A stretch of DNA of 64,000 nt from Gemmatimonadota bacterium (GTDB taxonomy: Bacteria; Gemmatimonadota; Gemmatimonadetes; Longimicrobiales; Gaopeijiaceae): assembly GCA_009838975.1 (NCBI GenBank), contig VXQO01000117.1:1-64000 (forward strand), in the 5' to 3' direction. Below, piece by piece: positions 35,078-46,014 of the stretch (the stretch's first letter is position 1; each line of letters begins with the position of its first letter). The notes beneath the pieces were generated by a model. It was not told the origin of the DNA and made no database searches. It saw only the letters and a program-made list of their open reading frames with translations. Made by a program: the position numbers and the translations under genes.

Positions 35078-35231
35078 GTTCAAGCACCTTCACGGGGTCG
35101 GTGACGGGTCATTCGCACATGGGTCCGAACATGCGTCTCGACCGGGTGCCCATCAAGCAGAACACGGCCTCTCGCAACCCGCAGGATGGCATGAGCTGTC
35201 TAACGAAGTGACAAGGAAAGGTGCGCCGATC

Positions 35232-36455
35232 ATGAAGACGAATCCGAAGCCTCCGCTTGCCATCGCCCCCCTCGTCCTCCTGGCCGCCTCCTGCGGCGAC
35301 GCGAGCCAGGACGGTGCGCCCGGCACCCGCGGAACCCTCGACGGTCCCGACGTGATGCTGAACGCAGTCACCGACGAGGTCTTCGCAGTCGGCTCGGTCG
35401 TGGGCGACAACTGGGACACGTTCGGCAACGTGCGCTCCGTAGCCTTCGACAATGGCGGCAACCTGCACATCTTCGACTCCCAGAGCGAGCACATCCTGGT
35501 GGTCGGGCCGGCCGGATCGCTGGTGCGCACGGTGGGCGGTCGCGGAGAGGGACCGGGCGAGTTCGGCAACGTCAGCTCGGCGATCGTCGCGCGCGACGGC
35601 TCCTACACGGTGCTCGGCTCCTCACGGGTCGATCTCCTCGCACCCGACGGGAACTTCGTGCGGAGCGTCACCCTGGAGCAGGGGTTGATTCTGTCAGACA
35701 TGGCGCTTCCCGACGGCCGCCTGGTCGCCTCACAGTTCGTTCGCATTGCGGACTTCATGGCGTCCGGCGAGTTCCCCGATCCTGAGGGCCGTCCCATTCA
35801 CGTCATCCCGCTGGACGGCAGCGAGCCCACAGCCCACTACACCGCGTGGGATCTCCCCGAGGATCCCGCGGCCGAGGACGCGGGCGACGACTCGGAACCG
35901 GGCACCATTCGCCTGTCGGCCGGGCGCGCCTTCGAGCCGGGACTCCACTTCGACATGCTGACCGACGGCCGGCTGGCACTTGCCGACTCGATCGGCTACC
36001 GCGTCAAGCTGATTGGACTCGACGGTGGCGTAGCCGGGGTCATCGAACGGCCGATTGCGCCGCTCGCGGTGAGCGAAACGATCATGGAGGCGGAGCGCGA
36101 GCGCTACCGTGAAGAGACCAGGCGACTCGAAAGCGTCAGAAACCGGACATTTCAGATCGAACGCGAGGGCGCGGAGGCACTTGTCTTCGCCGACGAGGTG
36201 CCGGTCATCGGGGATCTGAAGGTGGACTGGGAGGACCGGATCTGGGTGACCCGAAGCGGCCCGGACGGCGACGACGACGGGCCGACCGATATCGTGACCC
36301 CGGACGCCCGCTACATCGGGACGCTGGCCGCGGACGGCCTGCGGACCCCGGATGCCTTCGGCCCCGACGGCCTTCTGGCCTACATCGAGCTGGACGAACT
36401 GGAAGTTCCGACCGTGCGCGTGATTCGGCTGGTGGCGCTGGATCCGGAGGGCTGA
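35232..36455 (+). CDS. 6-bladed beta-propeller lipoprotein B
   Basis: A lipobox LLAASC marks a lipoprotein. Propeller blades include VAFDNGGNLHIFDS, VVGPAGSLVRTVGG and GEGPGEFGNV, then a charged helical insertion rich in Glu and Arg, then a last blade ending with [14 protein letters not shown]. It is a paralogue of the gene at 32029, and the two flank the amidohydrolase in opposite orientations. The ATG at 35232, preceded by AAGGAAAGG, is the true start; the open frame runs far upstream antisense to the amidohydrolase. 407 residues. Confidence 0.8.
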   Translation: MKTNPKPPLAIAPLVLLAASCGDASQDGAPGTRGTLDGPDVMLNAVTDEVFAVGSVVGDNWDTFGNVRSVAFDNGGNLHIFDSQSEHILVVGPAGSLVRTVGGRGEGPGEFGNVSSAIVARDGSYTVLGSSRVDLLAPDGNFVRSVTLEQGLILSDMALPDGRLVASQFVRIADFMASGEFPDPEGRPIHVIPLDGSEPTAHYTAWDLPEDPAAEDAGDDSEPGTIRLSAGRAFEPGLHFDMLTDGRLALADSIGYRVKLIGLDGGVAGVIERPIAPLAVSETIMEAERERYREETRRLESVRNRTFQIEREGAEALVFADEVPVIGDLKVDWEDRIWVTRSGPDGDDDGPTDIVTPDARYIGTLAADGLRTPDAFGPDGLLAYIELDELEVPTVRVIRLVALDPEG

Positions 36456-36519
36456 CTAAGCGACCGGCCTCGCCGGGGCCGTGGCAGCGGCGGGGATCGT
36501 CGGCCGCGTGCCCATCCGG

Positions 36520-38853
<2,334 letters not shown>

Positions 38854-38971
38854 GACTCCGGCTCCTTCCTGGATTGTGGGTCCGGCGTCTCTGCCGGAGT
38901 CAACACGTTAGGGAGGTATACCAGGCCGGAACCAGAGGGTCGCTGCCGGCGATCGGTCCCGCAGCCGGCGA

Positions 38972-41900
38972 TCAGCGCCGCGGCCGAAGCGTCACCGCCT
39001 CTCGGATCCCGCGTGTCGTCACTACCTGCAACGGATCGGTGGCCCCCATCGCGGCCACCGCGGGCCCATCCCAGTCCCGAAGGATCGACCGGATGCGACC
39101 GGTGGAGGGATCCGTAAAGACCGAGATCGACCTGGGATCCGAGTCGTCAACCGTCACTTCGCCCTCCGGCCCGGTGAGCACGATCCGCTCCAGCGAGCCC
39201 TCCCAGTCTTCCTCGATGGGAATGGTGAAGAAGAAGTACTTGTTGCCGTACTTGTCCTCGCCCGGCGTAAACGACAGGGAAAACTCGGTTTGCCCTTCGT
39301 CGGCGATACCCTCCAGGCGATAGGGCCCGGGCCGTTCCGGAAGCTTGGCGGTGGTGTACATCGAGAGTACGGGCTCGATGCGCAGTTCGTCTCCGAAAAC
39401 TCCGCCCCACAACACCAGCATCTGCGACTTCGGCCCGGCACCGGCCATGGGCGGCCGTGCCCCGCCGCCTTCCTTTTTCTCCCGAACGCGGATGACCTTC
39501 TCGTAGTAGTAGTCGCTCAGCCAGCCCTTCTCGTAGCAGTACCCCATGATGTCGCGGCGGCTGTTGGGGGATACCGCCGACCCGTCGCGGAAGTCGTAGC
39601 CCCACATGCCGATACCCCCGTTCGGATACGGGAAGTCGGGTTCCACGCCGCCGGCGCCGCCACAGGGCGCGTGCTTGAGGTCCAGGGTGTGGCCTACTTC
39701 GTGCGCGAGTTCGGTGTCCCACGGCTTCCCGAAGCTCACCCATCCGTTCAGGCGTGCGATCCCGCGCACGTATCCCTGGTCGCTGTCCGCCACGGCATAC
39801 CAGTAGCCCGTGGCCTCGTCGGCCTGGTAGACCGCTTCCAGCTCGAGGACCAGCGGCCACGTATTGTCCTCGTCGGTGAGGTCAAGGGACGTGACATAGC
39901 TTTCACGCGTCATCGCGCTGAACTCCGCGAATGGGAAGGAATACCTCAACAGGCCCACCTGCGGGCTGTCGTCGGAGATGCTGTCCGTCCACGCGAAGAT
40001 CGACGTGTCGGGGTTCGCGGCATTGAGCACGGGCACCACCGTCAGCTTGAATGGGGGGACATCGATGACATTGAGTGGCATCGCGCCGGCTTCCGGAAAA
40101 CGCGTCCGACTGCCGGCTGCGCGCGGCACCGTCTCCGCCGGGTCCGCCACCACCACCAGCTCGGTGCCCGGAACGACGTGTTCGGCGGAGATCACGGCAT
40201 TGTACGATGTGCCGAGGACGCCCTCGTCCGCGGCGGTGCTCAGCCGGTCGTCCGCAGTCCGCATAACCACTCGGTGGACCACTTCGCCGTCCCTCGTGAG
40301 GGTTGCCACGACCTCCGGCTCGAAGAAGGCGTTCGTCTGATCGCCGACCAGGAACACCCGCAGCAGCGCCTCCCGGCCCGAAAGGAGCGGGACATCGCCC
40401 GCCGGCCTCTGGATGGCCTGGGTCAGGTACACGACCGGCAGCGACAGCTTGACCGCTTCGGCGTTGTCACAGACCGCTCCCTCGGCCTGGTCCAGCCCAT
40501 CGAACCACTTCTGGAACGTCGTTGACGGGGACGCGCACATGCCCGTGTCGCCGTAGTAAAGTGCCTTCAATTCCGTCATTTGGGTCATCTGGAACGGAAG
40601 CGGCCCCTCCAGGCCCTCGTTGCCGCTGATTCGGATGGTGTCGAGCGCCTCGATAGAGGTGACCGCGACGGGGATGCCTCCCGTCAAGCTGTTGTTACCA
40701 AGGTCCAGGGTCTCAAGCTTTGTCAGGTTGCCGATTGCCGAAGCAAGCGACCCCCGCAGTCCATTGTCGGAGAGCACGAGCCGTCGTACGAGCGTATCCC
40801 GGCTGCTCACGGTGACGCCGTGCCAGTTGCCCAGCGCCGAATCGGTGCCCCAACCACGCCTGCTGATCCAGGAATCCCCCCCGGCTGCGGCGTAGAATCC
40901 GGCGAGTGCGAATCGTTCGGTCAGTGTGGGGGGACACTGCAGGCCGTACGCCCGCGAGATGCCGTTCAGCCACTCCTGGAACTCGTCATCACGCTGGGGG
41001 CATATCCATGTGTCGGAGATGTCGAGATAGTCGAGGGGAAGATTCAGCATACCCCTGGGCATCAGGCCCCCGAGATCGGGATTGCCGTGGACGTTGAGTT
41101 CCTCCAGGCTGATGAGACCGCCGAGTTCGGGCGGAAGGTGCCCCGAGAGGTTGTTTTCCCTGAGGGACAGCCCGAGGAGTGAAGTCAGTTGGCCGAGCTC
41201 CCCGGGAATGGGGCCACCGAGGTTGTTGTTCCGAGCCCCCAGGTACTTGAGCGAAGACAGCTTCCCGAGTTCCGGTGGTATTGAGCCCGTGAGGCGATTG
41301 TCGCCCAGGGTCAGGTCCTCCAGGGCGGAGAGGTTGCCGAGTTCGGCCGGGATGGCTCCCGAGAGTTCATTACGGAAGAGCCATAGTGTTTCCAGGTTGG
41401 AGAGATTGCCGAGTTCCGGGGGAATGGTGCCGGTGAGGTTGTTTCGCATGAGGAACATGCCCTCCAGCGCGGACAGCCTGCCGAGTTCCGGCGGTATGGA
41501 ACCGGTGAGCCCATTGGTGCTGATCGACAGATCCTTCAGGCTCGAGAGCTCGCCGAGTTCCGCCGGAATCGGTCCGGTGAACTCATTGTCGAAGATCCAC
41601 AGCGTTTCGAGGTCGGACAGCTTGCCCAGTTCCGGCGGAATGCCGCCCGACAGCTGATTCCTCATCAGGAAAAGCCCCTCGAGCGAGGTCATGTTGCCGA
41701 GTTCGGGGGGGATGGGCCCGGTCAGCTCGTTGTCGCCGAGCCCGAGTTCCTTCAGGTTCTGCAGGTTGCCCAACTCGGGCGGTAGCGTGCCCGTGATCTT
41801 GTTTCGCGATAGGCTGAGGTCCTCGAGCGAGGTCATGTCGCCAAGCTCGGGCGGCAACGGCCCTTCGAAATCGTTGTCGACCAGCCAGGCAGACTTGAGC

Positions 41901-44900
41901 TTCTTGAGCTTCCCGAATTCTGCCGGTAACGGCCCGCTCAAGTCGTTTTCGAAGAGTGCCAGGTGCTCAAGGCTGACGAGGTTCCCGAACTCGGGGGGGA
42001 TGGGTCCCGACAGGTCGTTTCCGGCGAGGTACATCGTGTCGACACTCACCATGCCGCCGATTTCGGGTGGAATCGGGCCCTCCAGCTCGTTGCTGGAGAG
42101 CAACAGCACACGAACCCTGTCCAGCTTGCCGAGTTCCGGGGGAATTCGCCCCGTCAGATCGTTGCCGTAAAGCCCCAGCACCTCGAGGCGAGCGAGGTTG
42201 CCCAACTCCGGCGGGATGCTGCCCGTCAGCCTGTTCCAGGGCAGGAAGATCTCGGTGACGTAGCCCTCTTCATCGGTTTCGATGCCCCGCCACGTGTTCA
42301 GGCCCTTGTCCGTCAACCAGTTGCGGTCCCTCCGCCACTCTGTCCCGCCGGTCTCATCATGGAGCGTGGTAAGTACCTCGCGGTCCGCGGTCTCCGGAAT
42401 GCACGGCAGCGGGTCGCTGTTGCCCAGGGTCTCGTACCACGCCGCCAGCGAACGCGGGACACACAAGCCGGTCCGGGAGTGGTAGAACTGATCGAGTTTG
42501 AGGTGGGCGAATGTCTCGGGCAGGGGGCCAGTGAGGTTGGTGTTGGTAAAGCTCAGGTACTCGAGCCTCGTCATGTTGCCGATCTCGGGCGGCACGGAGC
42601 CTTCCAGCCCGGTGTCGCGAAGGGTCAGGTCGCGGAGACTTTGCAGGCGTCCGATCGCGGGCGGGATCGATCCGGCAATGGCGTTGCCGTTCAGGTCGAG
42701 GATGAACAGATGATCCAGCAGACCGATGGCGGCGGGGATCTGCCCGTCAAGGTTGTTCTTGCCCAGATTGAGGTGATCGACGCGGCCGTCTGCGACATCA
42801 ACACCGTACCATTCCTCGAGGGGCTCATCGCTCAGCCAGTTGGTGTTGTCCTTCCAGTCGTCCCCACGGGTGGCGTGGTATAGGGCTTCGAGGGCGGCTC
42901 GGTCGCTGCCGGGCAGGCTCACCGCCACCTCGGCGCTGCCGGCGGTAACGGATTCGTAGGTGGCGGCTACAGCCGTGATTCCGGCGGCTCGAGCCGTCAC
43001 CAGCCCCGTTGGGTCGACCGTCGCGACCAACCGATCGGTGGTCTCCCAAGTGACCTCCGGCGACCCCACCACATTGCCCTCGGCGTCGACCACCGTCACC
43101 GAGAGCTGCGCCGTTTGGCCAGCCGCGCCGAAGGTGAGCGTGGAAGGCTCTACCGAGACACGGGCGGCGCATTCAGGTGGACTGTCCTTCTGCGGGATCG
43201 CGCCAAGCCACGTGGCCAGCGAAGGGGGCACGCACAGTTCGGTACCGCCCACCAGGAAGCTGTCCAGCTCGAGAGCGGCGAAGGACGCGGGCACAAGACC
43301 GGACAAGCTCGTCGCCGCCACATTGAGGTTCCGCAAGCTGGCCAGCGCCCCCAGCCCGGACGGCAGCCTGCTTGAGAATCCGTTGACGCTCAGTGCCAGG
43401 TCGCGAAGCCGGCTCAGGTGCCCGATCTCGGCCGGAATCGGGCCGGTGATCCAGTTTCGGCTCAGGTCGAGGGTGACCAACTGGTCCAGCTGGCCAATGG
43501 ACGAGTGGATCATCCCCCGCAGGTTGTTGCCCGCGAGGGACAGCCCTGTGACCCGGCCGTTTTCGTCGGTCTCGACCCCCGCCCATTCGGAGAGCGGCTC
43601 GTCGCTCAGCCAGTCGGCCCCGTCAGTCCACGCCGCGCCGCGGGTCCGGTCGTAGAGGATTCCCAGAACGTCCCGGTCGGTCTCCGGGAGCGCCACCTCC
43701 ACTGCAATTGACTCCGTCACGGTATTGTGGGTGGCCGTCACCTCGGTGGTTCCGTTGCCGACTGCGGTGACCTTCCCCCGGACATCCACCGACGCGACAG
43801 TGGCGTCTCCGGTCGACCAGGTGACCGATGCCTCGTACGTGCTGTCCCCTTCGGCGTCCACATAGGTAGCGGACAGGGTGACGGTCTCGCCGACGGCGTA
43901 GAAGGTCAGAGAGGGCAAGTCGACGACCCTGATCGCGAGGGAGGCCATGCAGCGGTCGGCATCGTCGGTCTGTTCGATTTCGGCGACCCACTCGTTGAGG
44001 GAGGGAGGCACGCACACTCCCGAGCCGGCGGTGTAGAGGGTGTCAAGCGCCAGCTGCCGGAACGATCGTGGAACCACGCCGCTCAATTCGTTGGTCCCGA
44101 TGTGGAGATACCGGAGTGCGGCCAGGGATCCCATGCTGGCGGGCAGCCGACCCTCGAGCGCGTTGTCGTTCAGCACGAGCGTGTGCAGGCGCGCCAACTC
44201 CTCCAGCTCCCGCGGAATCTCTCCCGAGAGCGCGTTTCCGCTCAGGTCGAGCGTGACCAGGTCGCCCAACTCCGCGAGCATGTCCGGCATCGGGCCCGCA
44301 AGGCCGTTGTTCGCGAGTGACAGCCCGACCACCTTCCCGACCCCGTTGGTTTCGACTCCGTACCATTCGGAGAGCGGCTCGTCGCTCAGCCAGTTGGTGG
44401 TGTCCGTCCAGTTCTCGCCCCCCATCAGTTGGTGGATGCTGTCGAGGACCTGCCGGTCGGTGAGCGTGAGGACGACCTGCACCTCGGCGGTGGCTGTGAG
44501 CGCGTCGGACGTCGCCGTGACCTGCGTCGTGCCGTAGTCGACCGCGGTCACCAGTCCCGCGGAATCGACCTTGGCGATGGTCGTGTCGGCGCTCGACCAC
44601 GTGATCTTGGCGTCGTGCATGGTGTACCCTTCGGCGGTTATCACCTCGGCCGTCAGTCTGGCAGTGTCGCCGAGGGGCGGTCCCTCGAAGTACAGCGACC
44701 CGGGATCGACGGTGATCTGGTCGGTGCAGATCGAATAGTCGTCGGTCGCTTCCGGGACCGTCTTTAACCACGCTTCGAGGCCGGCGGGAATACAAAGGTC
44801 GTCGCGGTCGAAATAGAAGTGGGTCAATTCGAGGTTCGCGAAGGTCAGCGGGACAGGACCATTGAGGTTCGTACCATCTGTGGAGAGGTACTCGAGTCCT

Positions 44901-45760
44901 CCGGTGTAGCCCAGCTCGGGGGGCAGCCTGCCGCTGATCTCTGCGTTGCCGTACAGGAGCAGGTCGCGAAGTCTCGTGAGCTTCGAAAGCTCAGGCGGAA
45001 TCGGACCCGATAGCTTGTTGTCGCTAAGGGAGAGGATGAACAGTTCGTCCAGCCCTCCGAGTTCGGGCGGAATCGTACCGACCAGGTTGTTGTCGTAGAG
45101 TCGCAGGTCATCCACCTTGTCCCCGGACATCCCAACCCCGTACCACTCCGATAAGTCCTTGTTGCTCAGCCAGTTCGTGTTGTCGGTCCAGCCGTCGCCC
45201 CCCGTGGCCTCGTAGAGGACCTCGAGTATCTCCCGGTCGGTCAGCGGCAGCGCGACTTCCACGGTGGCTTCGGCGGTCACGGAATTGTAGGTCGCTTTCA
45301 CCCCGGTCTTGCCGAGACCAGCCGCCGTGACCCGTGCCACCCCGCTCCCTGCCCCGCTCACCGTCGCGACCGTCGCGTCGGCGCTGGCCCACGTCACCTG
45401 CGGTGAGGCCACCTCGTTCCCGTCAGCGTCGGTCACCCGGGCTGTGAGCGTCCCGGTCGCCCCGGTGCCTTCGAGGGTCAGCCAATGGGGCTCGATGATG
45501 ACCCGCGCACTGTCCGCGGTCATCCCCATGGCGCTCTGGACAGCGGCGTCCGGAGCTGCGGGGGTGGTGGGGGTATCGTCCGTGCAGGCTTCCAGGAATG
45601 GCGAGAGGAGAAAGGCGCCATAAACAGCGATCCGGCGGAACCGGAACGGCGAGAGCCAGGGTACACCTTGCTCGGTGTCGCGTGGCTGTGGGGCCGACTC
45701 TCGCTGTTTGTCGCGACCCAACGCCGCCTGGCGGCGGTGCAGATACTCCATCTGGCCCAT
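38972..45760 (-). CDS. Giant lipoprotein: four Big2-LRR modules, LRR array, metzincin-like domain
   Basis: 2262 residues. A lipobox-like FLEAC lies near residue 59; Glu before Ala-Cys is unusual. Four modules of ~260 residues repeat, each a Big2-type Ig domain (VTWASADATVATV form) then an LRR cap (NWLSDEPLSEWYGV form, starting near 190, 443, 705, 963) and plant-type LRRs. A fifth cap (~1137) leads 16 consecutive 24-residue LRRs, and a sixth lies near 1622. The C-terminal ~450 residues include AHEVGHTLDLKH (first His at 2020) and DIMGYC ~50 residues later, matching a metzincin zinc site and Met-turn; the usual Gly of HExxHxxGxxH is Asp. Probably a surface adhesin-protease. ATG 45760; ATG 45748 also possible. 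Confidence 0.85.
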   Translation of the reverse strand: MGQMEYLHRRQAALGRDKQRESAPQPRDTEQGVPWLSPFRFRRIAVYGAFLLSPFLEACTDDTPTTPAAPDAAVQSAMGMTADSARVIIEPHWLTLEGTGATGTLTARVTDADGNEVASPQVTWASADATVATVSGAGSGVARVTAAGLGKTGVKATYNSVTAEATVEVALPLTDREILEVLYEATGGDGWTDNTNWLSNKDLSEWYGVGMSGDKVDDLRLYDNNLVGTIPPELGGLDELFILSLSDNKLSGPIPPELSKLTRLRDLLLYGNAEISGRLPPELGYTGGLEYLSTDGTNLNGPVPLTFANLELTHFYFDRDDLCIPAGLEAWLKTVPEATDDYSICTDQITVDPGSLYFEGPPLGDTARLTAEVITAEGYTMHDAKITWSSADTTIAKVDSAGLVTAVDYGTTQVTATSDALTATAEVQVVLTLTDRQVLDSIHQLMGGENWTDTTNWLSDEPLSEWYGVETNGVGKVVGLSLANNGLAGPMPDMLAELGDLVTLDLSGNALSGEIPRELEELARLHTLVLNDNALEGRLPASMGSLAALRYLHIGTNELSGVVPRSFRQLALDTLYTAGSGVCVPPSLNEWVAEIEQTDDADRCMASLAIRVVDLPSLTFYAVGETVTLSATYVDAEGDSTYEASVTWSTGDATVASVDVRGKVTAVGNGTTEVTATHNTVTESIAVEVALPETDRDVLGILYDRTRGAAWTDGADWLSDEPLSEWAGVETDENGRVTGLSLAGNNLRGMIHSSIGQLDQLVTLDLSRNWITGPIPAEIGHLSRLRDLALSVNGFSSRLPSGLGALASLRNLNVAATSLSGLVPASFAALELDSFLVGGTELCVPPSLATWLGAIPQKDSPPECAARVSVEPSTLTFGAAGQTAQLSVTVVDAEGNVVGSPEVTWETTDRLVATVDPTGLVTARAAGITAVAATYESVTAGSAEVAVSLPGSDRAALEALYHATRGDDWKDNTNWLSDEPLEEWYGVDVADGRVDHLNLGKNNLDGQIPAAIGLLDHLFILDLNGNAIAGSIPPAIGRLQSLRDLTLRDTGLEGSVPPEIGNMTRLEYLSFTNTNLTGPLPETFAHLKLDQFYHSRTGLCVPRSLAAWYETLGNSDPLPCIPETADREVLTTLHDETGGTEWRRDRNWLTDKGLNTWRGIETDEEGYVTEIFLPWNRLTGSIPPELGNLARLEVLGLYGNDLTGRIPPELGKLDRVRVLLLSSNELEGPIPPEIGGMVSVDTMYLAGNDLSGPIPPEFGNLVSLEHLALFENDLSGPLPAEFGKLKKLKSAWLVDNDFEGPLPPELGDMTSLEDLSLSRNKITGTLPPELGNLQNLKELGLGDNELTGPIPPELGNMTSLEGLFLMRNQLSGGIPPELGKLSDLETLWIFDNEFTGPIPAELGELSSLKDLSISTNGLTGSIPPELGRLSALEGMFLMRNNLTGTIPPELGNLSNLETLWLFRNELSGAIPAELGNLSALEDLTLGDNRLTGSIPPELGKLSSLKYLGARNNNLGGPIPGELGQLTSLLGLSLRENNLSGHLPPELGGLISLEELNVHGNPDLGGLMPRGMLNLPLDYLDISDTWICPQRDDEFQEWLNGISRAYGLQCPPTLTERFALAGFYAAAGGDSWISRRGWGTDSALGNWHGVTVSSRDTLVRRLVLSDNGLRGSLASAIGNLTKLETLDLGNNSLTGGIPVAVTSIEALDTIRISGNEGLEGPLPFQMTQMTELKALYYGDTGMCASPSTTFQKWFDGLDQAEGAVCDNAEAVKLSLPVVYLTQAIQRPAGDVPLLSGREALLRVFLVGDQTNAFFEPEVVATLTRDGEVVHRVVMRTADDRLSTAADEGVLGTSYNAVISAEHVVPGTELVVVADPAETVPRAAGSRTRFPEAGAMPLNVIDVPPFKLTVVPVLNAANPDTSIFAWTDSISDDSPQVGLLRYSFPFAEFSAMTRESYVTSLDLTDEDNTWPLVLELEAVYQADEATGYWYAVADSDQGYVRGIARLNGWVSFGKPWDTELAHEVGHTLDLKHAPCGGAGGVEPDFPYPNGGIGMWGYDFRDGSAVSPNSRRDIMGYCYEKGWLSDYYYEKVIRVREKKEGGGARPPMAGAGPKSQMLVLWGGVFGDELRIEPVLSMYTTAKLPERPGPYRLEGIADEGQTEFSLSFTPGEDKYGNKYFFFTIPIEEDWEGSLERIVLTGPEGEVTVDDSDPRSISVFTDPSTGRIRSILRDWDGPAVAAMGATDPLQVVTTRGIREAVTLRPRR
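41084..42235 (-). repeat. Sixteen tandem 72-bp repeats encoding 24-residue LRRs
   Basis: Each unit encodes N-x-L-[ST]-G-x-[IL]-P-P-E-L-G-x-L-x-x-L-x-x-L plus four residues, without indels across 1152 bp. DNA identity between units is partial, with the PPELG segment most constant. It is coding DNA, not CRISPR or a satellite. Unit number could vary between strains by recombination. Confidence 0.85.
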
Positions 45761-45787
45761 CGGAGTTTGGCGAATTGGACGCGATTA

Positions 45788-45866
45788 GGAGATCGCATTA
45801 TCAAAATTATCATGATTATTGCACGATAATCTTGTCAAGATATAGGATATGATGACGATTATCAGT
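45788..45866 (-). promoter_or_regulatory. AT-rich promoter and operator region of the giant LRR gene
   Basis: On the minus strand a perfect TTGACA (45838-45833) precedes TCATGATAAT; with a 17-bp spacer the -10 would be TCATGA (45815-45810), while GATAAT is 4-5 bp further. ATTATC/GATAAT words recur at 45796-45863 in both orientations. The 11-mer ACGATAATCTT (45823-45833) is shared with the palindrome upstream of propeller gene A, suggesting a common regulator. Confidence 0.45.
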
Positions 45867-45965
45867 GTGGCAGGGGGGACCGACGGGAGCCGGCATGCCG
45901 TCCGTTGCTCTGGCCGCCCGGCTTGACGGATTGGATGTCCGATCAGGCGCTGGACACAGTGGTCG

Positions 45966-45987
45966 CGCATTAAGAGCGCGTTAAGAG
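45966..45987. promoter_or_regulatory. Tandem 11-bp direct repeat
   Basis: CGCATTAAGAG (45966-45976) and CGCGTTAAGAG (45977-45987) differ at one base and are directly adjacent. Paired direct repeats of 11-bp period are typical of OmpR/PhoB-type response-regulator sites. They lie ~210 bp upstream of the LRR gene and just past the end of the S9 gene at 46015. Function inferred from geometry only. Confidence 0.35.
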
Positions 45988-46014
45988 AAGGCGGTAGGCG
46001 AGCGCCTTGGGAAC

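Noticed and set aside
41084-42235. Regular 72-bp repeats resembling a CRISPR or satellite array
   Set aside because: There are no unique spacers, and the units are in frame and encode canonical 24-residue leucine-rich repeats inside the giant protein.
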